Positions 34,556-45,900 of a DNA stretch of 64,000 bases are shown here, piece after piece. A model generated the notes under the pieces. It had not been told where the DNA came from. It did not search any database and worked only from the letters and a program-made list of their open reading frames with translations. This stretch comes from Crocodylus rhombifer. Lineage: Eukaryota > Chordata > Crocodylia > Crocodylidae. The stretch spans positions 66,647-130,646 of the forward strand of contig JAVSML010024243.1 in NCBI GenBank assembly GCA_038503035.1, in the 5' to 3' direction. A program made the translations under genes and the position numbers. Within the stretch, counting starts at the first letter, position 1, and the number at the start of each line of letters is the position of its first letter.

Positions 34556-34769
34556 TACATTAATGCAGCTATATTACTCATCTATAATTGACTGAGTACA
34601 AAATTCTGGGTTATTTTTGGTCAAAATAGGGGTATCAGGCCTTGAGTCAGGTACAACTCCCACAATTATAACATTGTTTCCTATTGGAAAAATGGTTCCA
34701 AGTTACAACATTTCAACTTAAGACATGGTTTTCAGGAACCAATTGTGTCATAAGTCCAAGGACTGCCTG

Positions 34770-35759
34770 TAGACTAGCCCTTTTATACCTCTTTGTATTA
34801 TGTTGCTTCACCTTTTCAATCACTGTCTACAGGGAATGTTTAACTTATGTCATTGCTACATAAGTCAAGCTTTGCTTAGGTTGTAACATGATACAGTCAG
34901 TTATCTATAGCCAAGGCTGCACAGGCCTATGATGCATGTATGGACTAAATTTCCTTCCTAGGAAGAACTCCCTGGCAAAGTTCCTCTTAGTTTTCTGCCC
35001 TGCTTGCAAGGGTCTTCCCTTTTTTTAAGGCTGCCAAGCCTAGCTTCACTCCTCAGTTAGCTGAACCAGCCTCACACAAAGCAAACTTTGCTAATCAGTC
35101 ACTTAGGCAGAAGGAGGAGGAAAATGCATGCATGCATGCAAATCCTCCCACCCATTCTCCCATATGCACCAGGCATTGGGCAAACACTCAAGCACCAGTC
35201 AGAAACCCAAAATTATGAATTCCCAGAAGGAAGGAGCAGAGGCTACATTGGGCCCAAGGATGAGAGATAGGGATGGTGAACCTCAAAGACTGGTCCAGGG
35301 GGCACAGGAAGAAGATCAGCAGTGGGCTATTACATCCTTCTTCACCCTACATGCTTTTTTCCTTGGTGGAAATGTGGTAACATAGTAATACACAGACGCT
35401 GGCATATCCCACGGCTACCCTGAATGTGGAAGCAATTGCTACCATGCACACCCTTGCTCCTTTCTTTTCCCTGCTAGGACATAATGCCTCTCACTGGAGT
35501 CTCCAGTTTCAACCTTTAATTCCTGGTTTCCAATTTCAGTTATCTGATATTTTTTCATTTTGTAAAATTTAGATATGAAGTTTAAGAGTAAGTTTGTGTG
35601 GGGGAGAGGCCGGGGACATGCCTTATTTAATGGAAAACATGTTAGATATGAATAACATTTTAAATAGATGCCCTATCAATAAATAGCTTTGGAATTAAGG
35701 TTATCCATTGTAATTAAGGTTATTCCTCACATTTTACTATTTCCTCTGCAACATTCATT
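34770..35759. other. unique DNA with short (ATGC)n
   Basis: No gene recognised. A run of ATGC units at 35124-35140 is also palindromic. Confidence 0.55.
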
Positions 35760-36625
35760 TTCATAGTTGGTAGGGTCAGAAGGGACCTGAGCAGATCATC
35801 AATCTGACCCCCTGCCATGGCAGGAAAAAGTACTGGGGTCAAATGACCCCAGCAAGGTGATTGTCTAGCCTCCTGTTAAAGACCCCCAGGGTAGGAGCCA
35901 GCACCACTTCGCTTGGAAGTTGGTTGCAGATCCAAGCCACCCTGACAGTGAAGTAGCGTCTCTTGATATCTAGTCTGAATCTACTTTCTGCCAGCTTGTG
36001 ACCATTATTTCTAGTCACTCCTGGTAGTGCTTGGGGGAACAGGGACTCCCCCAGTGCCTGCTGGTCCCCTCTGACTTCTCTTGTGGAAGCTGAACAGGTT
36101 CCCCCGATCATGCGAGTGGCCCTCTTCTGGACCCTCTCCATGTTGTCCACATCCCTCTTGAAGTGCGGCGCCCAGAACTGGACGCAGTACTCCAGCTGCA
36201 GCTTGACCAGTGCCGCATAGAGGGGGAGGATCACCTCCTTGGACATGCTCGAGATGCATCTGTGGATGCATGACAAGGTATGGCTAGCCTTCCTGACTGC
36301 ATCGCCACACTGCCGGCCCATGTTCATCTTGGTATCAATGATGACTCCAAGATCTTTTTCTGCCTCTGCACTGACAAGAAGGGACTTCCCCAGCCTGTAG
36401 GTCTGCTGCTGGTTGTTCCTCCCCAGGTGCATCACCTTGTACTTGTCAGTGTATAACCCATCCTGTTCTCATTCACCCACTCCTGTAACCTGTCTAGGTC
36501 TGATTGCAGCCTATTCCTCCTGTCTAGTGTGCCCACATCCCCTCACATCTTAGTGTCATCAGCAAATTTGAACAGGGTGTTTTTACCCTCTCATCCATGT
36601 CACTGATGAAGATGTTGAACTTAGT
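35760..36625 (-). mobile_element. CR1 LINE, 3' portion
   Basis: Minus-strand CR1 with its 3' terminus at the left (GGTAGGGTCAGAAGGGACCT) and the 3' UTR stem-loop CTGGGGTCAAATGACCCCAG at 35833-35852. It holds the end of ORF2 and, at the upstream edge near 36600, the decayed 'FNIFISDMDERV' and 'LLMTLR' (frame-shifted FADDTK) region. Truncated at the 5' side within the reverse transcriptase. Same subfamily as the copy at 14917 judging by the shared stem-loop. Confidence 0.9.
35839..36435 (-). pseudogene. CR1 ORF2 C-terminal fragment
   Basis: A 198-residue frame covering the thumb and C-terminal region of CR1 reverse transcriptase. Motifs in order: 'MHLGRNN' (residues 2-8), 'YRLGKSLLVSAEAEKDLGVI' (13-32), the histidine/cysteine-containing 'HTLSCIHRCI' region (52-61), 'LPLYAALVKLQLEYCVQFWA' (70-89), 'MERVQKRATRMIGG' (98-111). 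The C-terminal 'LPSEVVLAPTLGVFNRRLD' is the usual end of the protein. The frame is open but lacks the catalytic part, so it encodes no functional enzyme. Its openness suggests a fairly young insertion. Confidence 0.9.
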
Positions 36626-37341
36626 CTTATCCTTTTTTTTGTTTCTTTTTTTTTTTTTGGTAAATATTGTAATTGTTGGCTTAGTTGTGAGGGGAACATT
36701 TTATAAATTCCTTTTCCACTTGATTTGGAAAGCAGTCATTGTAAGGTATGTATTAAAACAATGAAAGTTTTCTATATGCCTTTTTTTCAAATAGAAAAAA
36801 ATTACTTATTTTGTAGACATATTTGAGTCTAAGCCCTTCTAAAATGTTTCCTCTTAGACTTCATTGTAAGTTTATTTTCTAAAGCTAGCTTTGCTTCATT
36901 ATTTGCATCTGATATTTATAATATTGAGGAATGTACTGTTAGAACTCATTCCCAAAGGATGTGCAGTTATATACTAGTGTGCCTGAGAGTGACAGAAGTT
37001 TGCTGTGAGATCCCACTGTGTAAATGTACTCCTTCCACCATCTGGCACTTCACAGCTTGGCTCATTCCCTACATTCCTCCCACATTCCTGTGGTGAACAG
37101 GGTCCTGGAGGTGGTCGCTGGCATATGAGACCTGACAGGAACAGCCTCAATAACAAGGGCTGTTATTGCCCCCTGAGGTACAGACCAGGAGTTGGGAGGA
37201 CGCATTCAGTGGAAAGAGCAGGGCACAGCAAAGTGAGGTCCTGCCCCTGCCATTCTTAAGTGGCGCCAGCTAGATCCAGTGACTTGCAACTTTTTAGCTT
37301 CAAGGCCAACCTTCTTATCATTTCTGAATTTAGATTTATCT
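36626..37341. other. unique DNA after T-rich tract
   Basis: A T-rich run at 36630-36660 adjoins the CR1 truncation point. No gene recognised. Confidence 0.55.
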
Positions 37342-37423
37342 TGGTGATTTTCAACAGAAGTGCCACAAGATTTAGTAAAACATGGAGTGGTTCCTTGAAA
37401 CTAAATAAGGTTGAAAACCACTG
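37342..37423. mobile_element. short hAT-type MITE remnant
   Basis: Left TGGTGATTTTCAACAGAAGT and right GGTTGAAAACCACTG are inverted versions of the common hAT end CAGTGGTTTTCAACC. About 82 bp; no target duplication visible. Confidence 0.5.
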
Positions 37424-40400
37424 GTATAAATTCCCTTAATAATAATATTTTAAGAATTTCTAAATAAAACCCACCGAGCCTTTGTCTAAAGAAAGATCTA
37501 TTTCATGCCATTTTATTTATTAATATCATGATTTCTTCTGGCAGGACAATGGAATGTGCTATATGTTATAGAAATATACTTTTATACCCAAAAAGGCGGG
37601 GGGGGATGCAATCATGTAAACCAAACACACATGGGCTCACACACGCATGCACACACACACACATCTGTTTTATGTGTAAGAGTGAAGTGTGCCACCAATT
37701 GTAATTCTAGAAATAATTGTGCCCCAGGTATCAAGTTTGGGAAAACACGGCTTAGAATTTCCTAGCTCTGTATGATATCTACTATTTTTGTGAATTATGT
37801 AATGTAATTTACTTTCATCTCATGATATAATTCATGGCTACTATTCTTTCCTCTCCTCCACCCCACATAAAAAAACCAGAAGTGATTTTAAATATGTTTC
37901 AGCAAAAAGTATGAGTTGCAAAAAGCCTGTGCATTACCTAAATCCCACCTGAACCCTTAAAACGGGGATTACATGGGGCTTTTAATGGTTCTGTGCAGAT
38001 CTGGTGATCTCTCTCCATATATTTTACTCAGGCTGTCATTCCACTTGCTCTTTCTTATGAAAGGAGATCCCTATGGAAGAACTTATGTCCTGTGAAGTGT
38101 CATCAAGGGCCACAGGCATAACAGGGCAATTCAGTGCCCCAGCCGGTTGTGCCTTTTGACTTCCTGCAGCACAGGTAGCCAGCAATAGCAGTGACTTTAG
38201 TTCAGCATCTCCTCCCCTAAAGGCTGTTGCCTTGATCCCTCTAGCTCCCTTAGTTACTACTGCCAGGGGCTTTGACCTAAGACCTCTGCTGTAAGGAGAA
38301 TTTCAAAAGAAAAGAGTTAAAAAATGTGAAGTGAGTTTACATATAAGTTATCTTCAACAAAGAGAACCCTGAAATGCAGTGTTTCAATTATTGGCAATCC
38401 TGTCACAAACAAAACTGAACATAAATTGGTTCTAAGTAGGTTGCCTTGTTGAGAATTCTATATATCAAAATACTTGTGCTGTAGACAGATGGCATTTCAG
38501 AATACCCCTCATGGCCTGTGACAGCCCTTCAGGCACCCCCAGTTTCCCCCTGAGCTCTAGGAAAAATCCATTCGGTTCCAGAGGTTTTTCTTTTAAACAC
38601 AGTATTTCCCTTTTCTTTAGCTGTGATTAACTAACATCCTGAATGCAGCTCCATTTTTAGACTTAGGCTTTCAATCTTCATTTCTCAGGCTTCATGCTTC
38701 CAGTCCTGACTCCCTTCCAGTTCAGAGTCCCCATAATCTTACTTTTTGTCCTAATTTTTCTTCCTCCTAACTACTCTTAGCAGCATAAAGAATAGGTCTG
38801 CAGCTTGCTTTTGAGTAATATGCCCATTCCTCTAATTATGACACCACTCACTGCCCCTTCCCAGGCTTTCTGGGAGAGAGCCACTCTCCTGGTCACCAGC
38901 CACTGGAGGTACAGTGGCATGCTCTATTCTGCCTAGAACCATGCTTTTCTTCCCAGAAACTCCTTCATGAGCTTTTGGGGGTTGTTTATAATTATTATTA
39001 TTGGCATTCATCAGCCTTATCTGCAAGAGAGTAAGTTTGTCCTTAATGATCCATTATATTAAATGATCCATTGTTAAAATTGAAGATCAAGAAGCTTCCA
39101 CTATTAATCGCCACCTGACTTGAGGGTCTATAAAAAAATAACTTAGTGTTAAATGACCACCAGTAACATTCTGTCTACTGATAGCAATTAACTGCAAAAA
39201 ATGAACATAGTACATAATGAGGGAGAGACCATTTGCATTTCAGATATTTAAATGCCTACTGCTTTGACAAATTAGGAGAATATTTGGTACTGCTCATACC
39301 TGTCTGACAGAACTGAGGGTGAAGTCTAAAGCAACAGAACTAATACAGTATCTGCATCGGCGTTCAGATCATGACATGAGTGATACCTTGGCTGTTCCTC
39401 ATTGTAAATGGTTCCTGGAGTGAAGGTGATATGGAGCTGATAAAGCTACAGTAAGACCTTGAAGTAATTACAATTATGCCAATAAAATTGAAAAGCACAA
39501 GAAATAAATAATGCTTAGTCCTTGGGTATGATGACCAAAACAAAAGTGAATAAAACATTCTTCTTGTTGGGGGTATTATGTCATTAACCTTTTAATTTTT
39601 ACTGAAAAAACAAGGCCTCTAGATCGTAATAATAAAATGAACTTCTATGTTTAATATGGTAGGAGAATGAGAAAAATCTAAAAATCTGGCCAGTTTTGGT
39701 TGGTTTTTTTAGTTAAAAAACACACTTCCCATTGCTTTATTTTGTACTTCTAGCTTATTAGAAGTTTTATGGTAGTCCTCTTGGAGCTTGTCCAGGGCTG
39801 AGGTCAAGTATAAATGAGAATCCTTATGCAGACTTTCAGAGCAGACCCAAACTGCAATTATTGGCTGGCTTTTATCTCAATCTCATGGGAACTGTGATAG
39901 AGGTGCAAGATTCTTATATCTTCCAAGGCAGCAGGCCTTAACTAGAATTGTAGGAGTCTCTCATTGAATGATGAATTTTGTCCCAAGCAAGATTCTTAGG
40001 AAAGAAAGCTTTTAACATTAAATATTCAGAATGTGAATCCTTAGAATGATCCTTTCATGACTTTCACTGTTATATTCTATCGAGGTTTCATGCAAAGAAA
40101 GAAAAAACAGAGAGAAAAATACTTGAAAGAAAAAAAGTTCTACTTTCTGGTGATCCTGCAGGCTTGATTAGGCACACACCCTTGAGATATATTTGATTAC
40201 TCTTTGGACAGATTACTTGCAGCCATCCATTTTCAAGGTAATAAATCTTATCTACATAGTGACTGGAGTACAAAAAAATTACAACACTGCTGCCTCACAA
40301 AGCCATACAAATAGCAACTGTTCCTGGCCCAAATTTCAAGTTATTTGTGTTCAGGTTTTTTAAACTTTGGAAATCACCTTTTCACATAAAAATGTGTTTC

Positions 40401-41394
40401 TTCTGGTGCCCATACCTTATCATTGCTCACTATAGTTTGTCCATTCCTTTTCTTACAAAACTTCTGTATGTTTTTATTTTCTCTAAATCTTTGCCTGTAA
40501 TATGTAACTAGCTTCAGGGAAAAGTTTATATCAACATTTATCTTAAAAGCAACCTTTTTCTTTATAATAGAACAACCTATAAATACCACATTCTTTTTTT
40601 CTTTGTCATTTTGTCATTTTATGGGTTGACAAACATAAAGAAAAATATTGCTTACACTTCTAGAACACATCTGAACACTGGCAATAATGATTACAACAAA
40701 ATAGTAAATTCTGTGAATTATGGTTCACTATCAGTTTTTGTCTTTCACTGAATTTTTCTGTCTTGTGCAAAGGGATACTTGCTGCCATTTGACTCCCAGA
40801 TTTTATCTATAGTACATTTTCTTTGCAAACTAGAATAACCTGCACTAATGCAAAAGGTGGGGGGTTGTTTGTTTTAGTTTTATATACTAGTTCAGAGCGT
40901 CTACTATAATATCTTGGTGTAACAATGTAGATGAAGCTTGACTAGTACAGAAAAAAAAAGGCCTAGCTGCATAAAAATTATCAACTGTTGCCAGTCCGTT
41001 TCTGTGTATATGTGTAGAGGAATTATTTAACTAGAAACTAAAAATAAACCTAATAATTATTATTCCACTAAAAACAGTTTTCCACTAAAAATAGTTATGC
41101 TATTACTCATTTTAAGTACAGCAGGTCTAGAATTTATTTTAAAAAACAATTTTTTCCCAACAGAAAATGTCTATTCATCAAACCAAAACATTTTACTGTG
41201 AAATAGCAATTTAGACACAAAAAAAAAGGCTGAGAGAAATTAAAATCTGACTGACTTCACCCAAATGTAGTCAATTTTCTAGTGATAGTTAGAGAGTGGA
41301 TTTCTCTCAGTCTGTCCTGTTTCAAGAGACTCCACTGGAACTAGACAACAGAATCGGTCTGTCTCTGGTTGAATTAATATTTAAGTATTTAAAC
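37424..41394. other. long unique stretch, no gene
   Basis: AT-rich with many short frames lacking domains. An interrupted (CA)n tract with GCATGC occurs at 37618-37662. 38020-38950 is somewhat richer in G and C. No transposon ends recognised. Confidence 0.55.
41387..41394 (+). repeat. 8-bp target-site duplication, left
   Basis: ATTTAAAC, repeated exactly at 41674-41681. Confidence 0.85.
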
Positions 41395-41673
41395 CAGAGG
41401 TGTCAGACATCTGGCCAGTAGCCCATATCCAGCCCATGGAATTGTGTTGTACGGCCTACAGGGCTCCTAGAGGGGTCAGGAATTTGGGGGAGGGGCAAGC
41501 ATGGACAGGACTTGCTGCCAAAATCTAGGGTAAGGAGCCTTTCTGGGAAGTAAGCAACAATTACATTAACATCTGTGGCTCCCTGGCACTGCTTCCCCTG
41601 CTACCAGAGGTGCCCCTATGGGAACCCTGCAATCCCAATCCAGCTCCAGGGGCCAATTAATTTTGCACCCCTA
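41395..41673. mobile_element. hAT-Charlie-like MITE, 279 bp
   Basis: The left end CAGAGGTGTCAGACATCTGG follows the vertebrate Charlie pattern (CAGGGGTGTCAAAC...GGCC), and the right end reversed is TAGGGGTGCAAAATTAATTG. Both flanks carry the 8-bp duplication ATTTAAAC. No transposase. Confidence 0.85.
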
Positions 41674-41956
41674 ATTTAAACAAAGTGGAACAGATCCAAC
41701 AAGATGTTGCTTTTGTTCCTGGATAAGTTGTGCCTCTATTTGTCCTAGAACAAAAATATTCCACAATTGGCAAGTACACACATTGCCTTTAGCAAGCATC
41801 TCAATGTAGTGCTACTTTTCTGCAGCTAATTCAGTGATGATCCCAGGATTATTGTAGAGTCATACTTTGCAACATCCTAAAATAAACTGTTACTATCTCT
41901 TATCTTTTTTAGTATATATCTCCAAACAATGGACATGGATGTCTGTATGATTGTGA

Positions 41957-42575
41957 ATCCAATAGAAATTTAGGATTGGAAGGGACCTCAGGAGGTCATC
42001 TAGTCTAACCCCGTGCTCAAAGCAGGACCATCCCAACTAGATCATCCCCACCAAAGCTTTGTCTAGCAGGGTTTTGAAAACCTCCAAGGATGGAGCTTCC
42101 ACCACCTCTCTGGGTAAACTTTTTCAGTGTTTTACTACCCACCTAGTGAGAAAATTCTTCCTAATATCTAACCTAAACTTCTCTTGCAGCTTGAGACCAT
42201 TGCTCCTTGTTCTGTCATCTGCTACCACTGAGAACAGTGGTAGCAACTACCTTCATCCTCTTTTTAAACTCACTTCAGGTAGTTGAAGACTGCTATTAAG
42301 TACCCTCTTCTCTAGACTAAATAAGCCCAGTTCCCTCAGTCTTTCCTCATAAGTCATGTCCTCCAGCCCCCTCACCATTTTATTGCCCTCCCCTGGACTC
42401 TCCAATTTGCCCACATCCTTCTGTAGTGGGGGGCCCAAAACTGAACACAGTACTCCGGATGTGGCCTCACCAGTGCTGAACAGAGGGGAATAATAACTTC
42501 CCTTGACCCAGTGGCAACACACCTACCAGTGCAGCCCATTATGCTGTTAGCCATCTTGGCAACAAGGGCATACTG
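41957..42575 (-). mobile_element. CR1 LINE, 3' portion
   Basis: The 3' terminus at the left reads TTAGGATTGGAAGGGACCTC then AGGAGGTCATCTAGTC. The 3' UTR differs from the 14917 and 35760 copies (it has 'agcaggaccatcccaa' instead of the stem-loop), so it is another subfamily. The C-terminus of ORF2 is decayed across two frames: 'SREVIIPLCSALVRPHPEYC' then 'VQFWAPHYRRMW', and 'MTYEERLRELGLFSLEKRVL'. 5' truncated at about 42575, where a hairpin (TCCTGAGATAA / TTATCCCAGGA) begins. Confidence 0.9.
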
Positions 42576-42867
42576 TCCTGAGATAAGTCATTTATCCCAG
42601 GATAAATGTGGCATATGTTTGCAGCCAGAGGGACAGAGACTGTCTCCACACTTCATTATCAGGAGACATACTTGAACTATGGAAGAGCTGTTCTTATGCT
42701 TTCAGAATCCCATTCAATGCCATAGCCACTTAGCAACTGGCTGTAATGGGCTATGATTTCTCTTTTAATTTTTTTAAAATTATTTTGAAAGGTCTCCACT
42801 TCATCCTAATACAGGATGGAATCTTTTTGACATTATAAAGTTCTCATAGGACAGATAGATAAATATA

Positions 42868-43096
42868 CAGCTACTCCTTGCTTAGCATCATAGTTACATT
42901 CTTGAAAAATGGGACTTTAAGTGAAACAATGTTAAGCAAATCCAGTTACATCACAGTAGTTACCTACTAGCAGGCGACAGCCAAACAATCTTATAACCCA
43001 ACATTGTGTGACTTTAAACAAGTATGTTCTCTAATAGATCACTGATGTAGTAAGTAAACAACATTAACTAGGACAATATTAAGTGAGGAGTACCTG
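42868..43096. mobile_element. Tc1/mariner-like MITE, 229 bp
   Basis: The left end CAGCTACTCCTTGCTTAGCA, preceded by TA, and the reverse complement of the right end (CAGGTACTCCTCACTTAATA) are inverted repeats. The right TA flank is not preserved. No coding capacity. Confidence 0.6.
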
Positions 43097-44605
43097 CGTG
43101 TGTGCATGTAATATCTCCATATGGCTCTAAGGTTACAGCTCTGAGCATACCCTTTGTGAACAATATCTTTCCAGAAGGCTGAACACACACACAAATTGAA
43201 CTGAACACTTGTGCAATAAGAAGATGTGCCATAATTCACCCTACTTGATTCCTAATTGATTATTAGGCAATAAAGAGAAGTTGTATACCAGTGGTTTCCT
43301 CACGATGAAAGAGAATTACTGTGGCACAGGGTGGGTGGGGAGTAGACAGTTGGGCTAGGTACTGGCTTGCAAAAAGCCCACGGCAGAATCAGTCTAAGTT
43401 ATAGGGATTTCTGTAAGTGGCCTAGGTTACATTGGTTGTAAACAGAACACATGTTCACCTTTTGGTGTGTGTGTCAGGGGGAGGAGGCATGTAGGCTGCC
43501 TGCAGTGCTGAGGACAGCAGGTTAGGGGTGCTTTTGCACACCTCCCAGCAGGCCCAATGGGATCCCCAGGCTGCTGGAGACCACCGAGCAGAGCTGAGTG
43601 CCCAGGCCACCCCGATTGGCTCCCAGGCATGGGCAAGCATGCCCCCAACCCCCTGCAGTGCTGGTTACATCCCGTCTCCTCCTGAAGTTTCCAGGGGCAT
43701 CCAAGGGCACGGATGCGTGATGCCTACCTCCACACCCCTCTCCCACCCTAGGACTCTGGGATCCTGTAGCTATGGGCATTGCAGCCTCACAGGTGCCCAT
43801 GGTGTAGGTACCTACCAGCAAAGGCCAAGCCACAGAGGTCACAGGGTTGCCTCCATGCAGGCACAGTCCTGATGTTCAGCCACCTTCCACTGTAAGCCAC
43901 CCACACGGGCTCCTGCTTGGGGAAGTCCATGCTGGGTTCTGGGTGATAAGGTGCCTAGTTCTGGCCACTAAGATGTGGAGTGCAGAATCCAGGGTTGCGA
44001 TCTGTGAGGCTGTGCCCACATATAGGGATGTGGAAGTCCCTGGCTGGGTGTGCAGGAGCAAAGGTTATGGTCCATGGGACACTGTCCAGTATGGGAGTTC
44101 TCCTGGACTCTGTGCCAGGTATGTGTGTACATTGTGGGATGCTTTGTGATGTGATGCAGTGGCACAGTCTGGGGGTATGGGTGCCCAGGTCTCATGCAGG
44201 GGACACAGACACCTCTCTTCCTCCCCTTCTGCCTGCCTGTAGCTGAAAGATGGTTGGAGGCAGAGCTGCAGAAATGGTCTTGGCTTGACTCTGGGAGATC
44301 TCAGGGGTGGGGCCCACTGGTTGCTCAGCCAGAGAAGCCAGCACAGGCTGGAGTTACCTCCCTTTGAGGGTGGTTGTGGGTGACCACAGCAGGGGTTGGG
44401 ATGCTGGAGGACAGTGATCTATCTTGAATCAATAGGGGATCCGGTACACAAGTTAGATTCACTGGTCTAACTTAAATTAAGTATGAGTGCACATCAGTCC
44501 AGCTCTATCTTAGACTGGGATCCATCATTTTTAGACTAGTCTATGTGCACCAAACTTCTGTATAGTTATGGGTTTAGTTCAATTTCCAGTCATTTAGACT
44601 GTGTC
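43097..44605. other. unassigned, GC-rich from 43430
   Basis: GC-rich DNA with many overlapping frames on all strands and no recognised domain. The 44430-44600 stretch resembles the end of a DNA transposon ('ggtctaacttaaatta' type words) but no partner end was found. Confidence 0.4.
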
Positions 44606-45900
44606 CTGGGAAGCAGGGTGACGTGGGGTACTTACCTGCAGCCCCGAGCAACACACGTGGAGAACAGCTGGAGGAACCTGCATGGCTCGTGAGCTGCCTC
44701 TATATACAGCTGCGGCCGGCCGGTGACATCAGCACCAGACGCCGGCCAGCAAAGTTAACAATGGCAACTGCTGTGACAGAAGGGGCGGATAGCCAGGGAA
44801 TAGAACCTCTGCAAACAACACCGGGGAGGCAAGATCTGCTGTGGCAGACACCGCTGGAGAAGCAAGCGGTGTTATTACATCTGCTGCCAGAAGAGCGATG
44901 AGAGCTGCTACGGATGCCGCCTGGGAGACGGGCAGAGCTGCTGCAGACACTGCTGGTGGAACAAGCTGTGCTACAGCTGACACCACCGGAGGGGCCAGCC
45001 CCAGAGGAGGATTCAGAGAAGGCTGGTGAGCTGGAACCAGGGCTGTGGGAGAGAGAGGATCCCCATCAAGAGCTCTCACCTGGCACCACTGGAGTGAGTA
45101 CTGACCCAAAGGGGAAAGAGTGGAGGCGTCTACACCGAAACCTTTAGACGAGGCAGGATTGACAGGCCGGTGGGGCAAAGGACGGTGCATTGGGGGGACA
45201 AATGCCAGCAATGACCCAGGCGAGGGGCTAGGGTGAGATGGGGTCATCTACGAGGCCAAAAGGGCTAGTGGAACTGGCCAGTATTCAGAGACCGAGAGTA
45301 AAGAGATTCACAGGGGTGGTGAAGGGCACTGAATCTGGGTGGTTGCAGTCAAAATTCCTGGAGGAGAACCTAGCGTGAAGGTCCTTAGGGTACGGCCATA
45401 GGAAATCTAGGAGGGAATTCCTGGAAGTAATCAGCCCATGAGGCAGGATTAGGAGAGAGACCAGGCCAGGTCTTGGCCCAACCCAACGATGCATTGCTGT
45501 GCAAGTTGGGAGGGTGTGATCCGGCAGAGGACGTCATTGAGGCGACCCAGCTAGGTGGTGTGAGGCCGGGGTGCAGGGGTGGTGGAGCCCCATGAACAAC
45601 TGCCGGGCCAGACCCGGGCGCCGAGGGACCCGCCAGATGCCCCGGCCATTGTGGGACATCAAGACGTGGCAGGAGAGTGCGGGGTCTACGGCATGGGAGG
45701 ATAGGCCTACCTCAAGGTCATCAAGGGTCCAGAAGAGGCATAAGATCCGACAAGAGGCCCAAGCCACTGCCCGGTGGCCAGAGACAGCCCGGCGGGCACA
45801 GACTGGTTTATGTTTAATGTCTGTACCTGGCCTTGAACACTTTAACTGGATAAAGGGAAAGAAGCACAAGAAAGAAGCCACTCTCTCTTTCATTTTTTTA
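44606..45900 (+). other. CpG-richer segment, possible young retroelement piece
   Basis: CpG dinucleotides (GCCGGCCGG, CCGGGCGCCGAG and others) are clearly commoner than in the rest of the window. Plus-strand frames at 44623-44901, 44914-45147 and 45571-45912 are leucine/glutamine- or arginine-rich. The first two contain repeated 'LLQTLLVEQAVLQL'-like text from a degenerate repeat of about 34 bp (44833-44990). Such a leader can occur in Ty3/gypsy-type gag regions, but no zinc knuckle, protease or reverse transcriptase is present and no LTR pair was found. A CpG-island promoter with an exon is an alternative. I do not assign a function. Confidence 0.3.

Larger units (their letters stand above)
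33877..34769. mobile_element. Tigger/pogo-like (Tc1/mariner) element, host of nested insertion
   Basis: The left end CAGGCAGTCCTTGACTTACA and the reverse complement of the right end (CAGGCAGTCCTTGGACTTAT) are terminal inverted repeats, and both sides are flanked by TA (33875-33876, 34770-34771), the Tc1/mariner target. Removing the nested element at 34230-34555 leaves about 565 bp, too short for a transposase. On the plus strand near 34040-34190 a Lys/Pro/Ser-rich frame (PEKPPAKNPSKNPTKSPSKS) may be a leftover of coding sequence, but no DDE domain is visible. Confidence 0.78.

Noticed and set aside
37618..37662. CRISPR-like or structured repeat
   Set aside because: Simple interrupted (CA)n microsatellite; no CRISPR is expected or seen in this vertebrate DNA.
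44729..45247. 172-residue minus-strand frame rich in Ala/Pro/Leu
   Set aside because: Shadow of the CpG-rich plus-strand segment; no recognisable domain.
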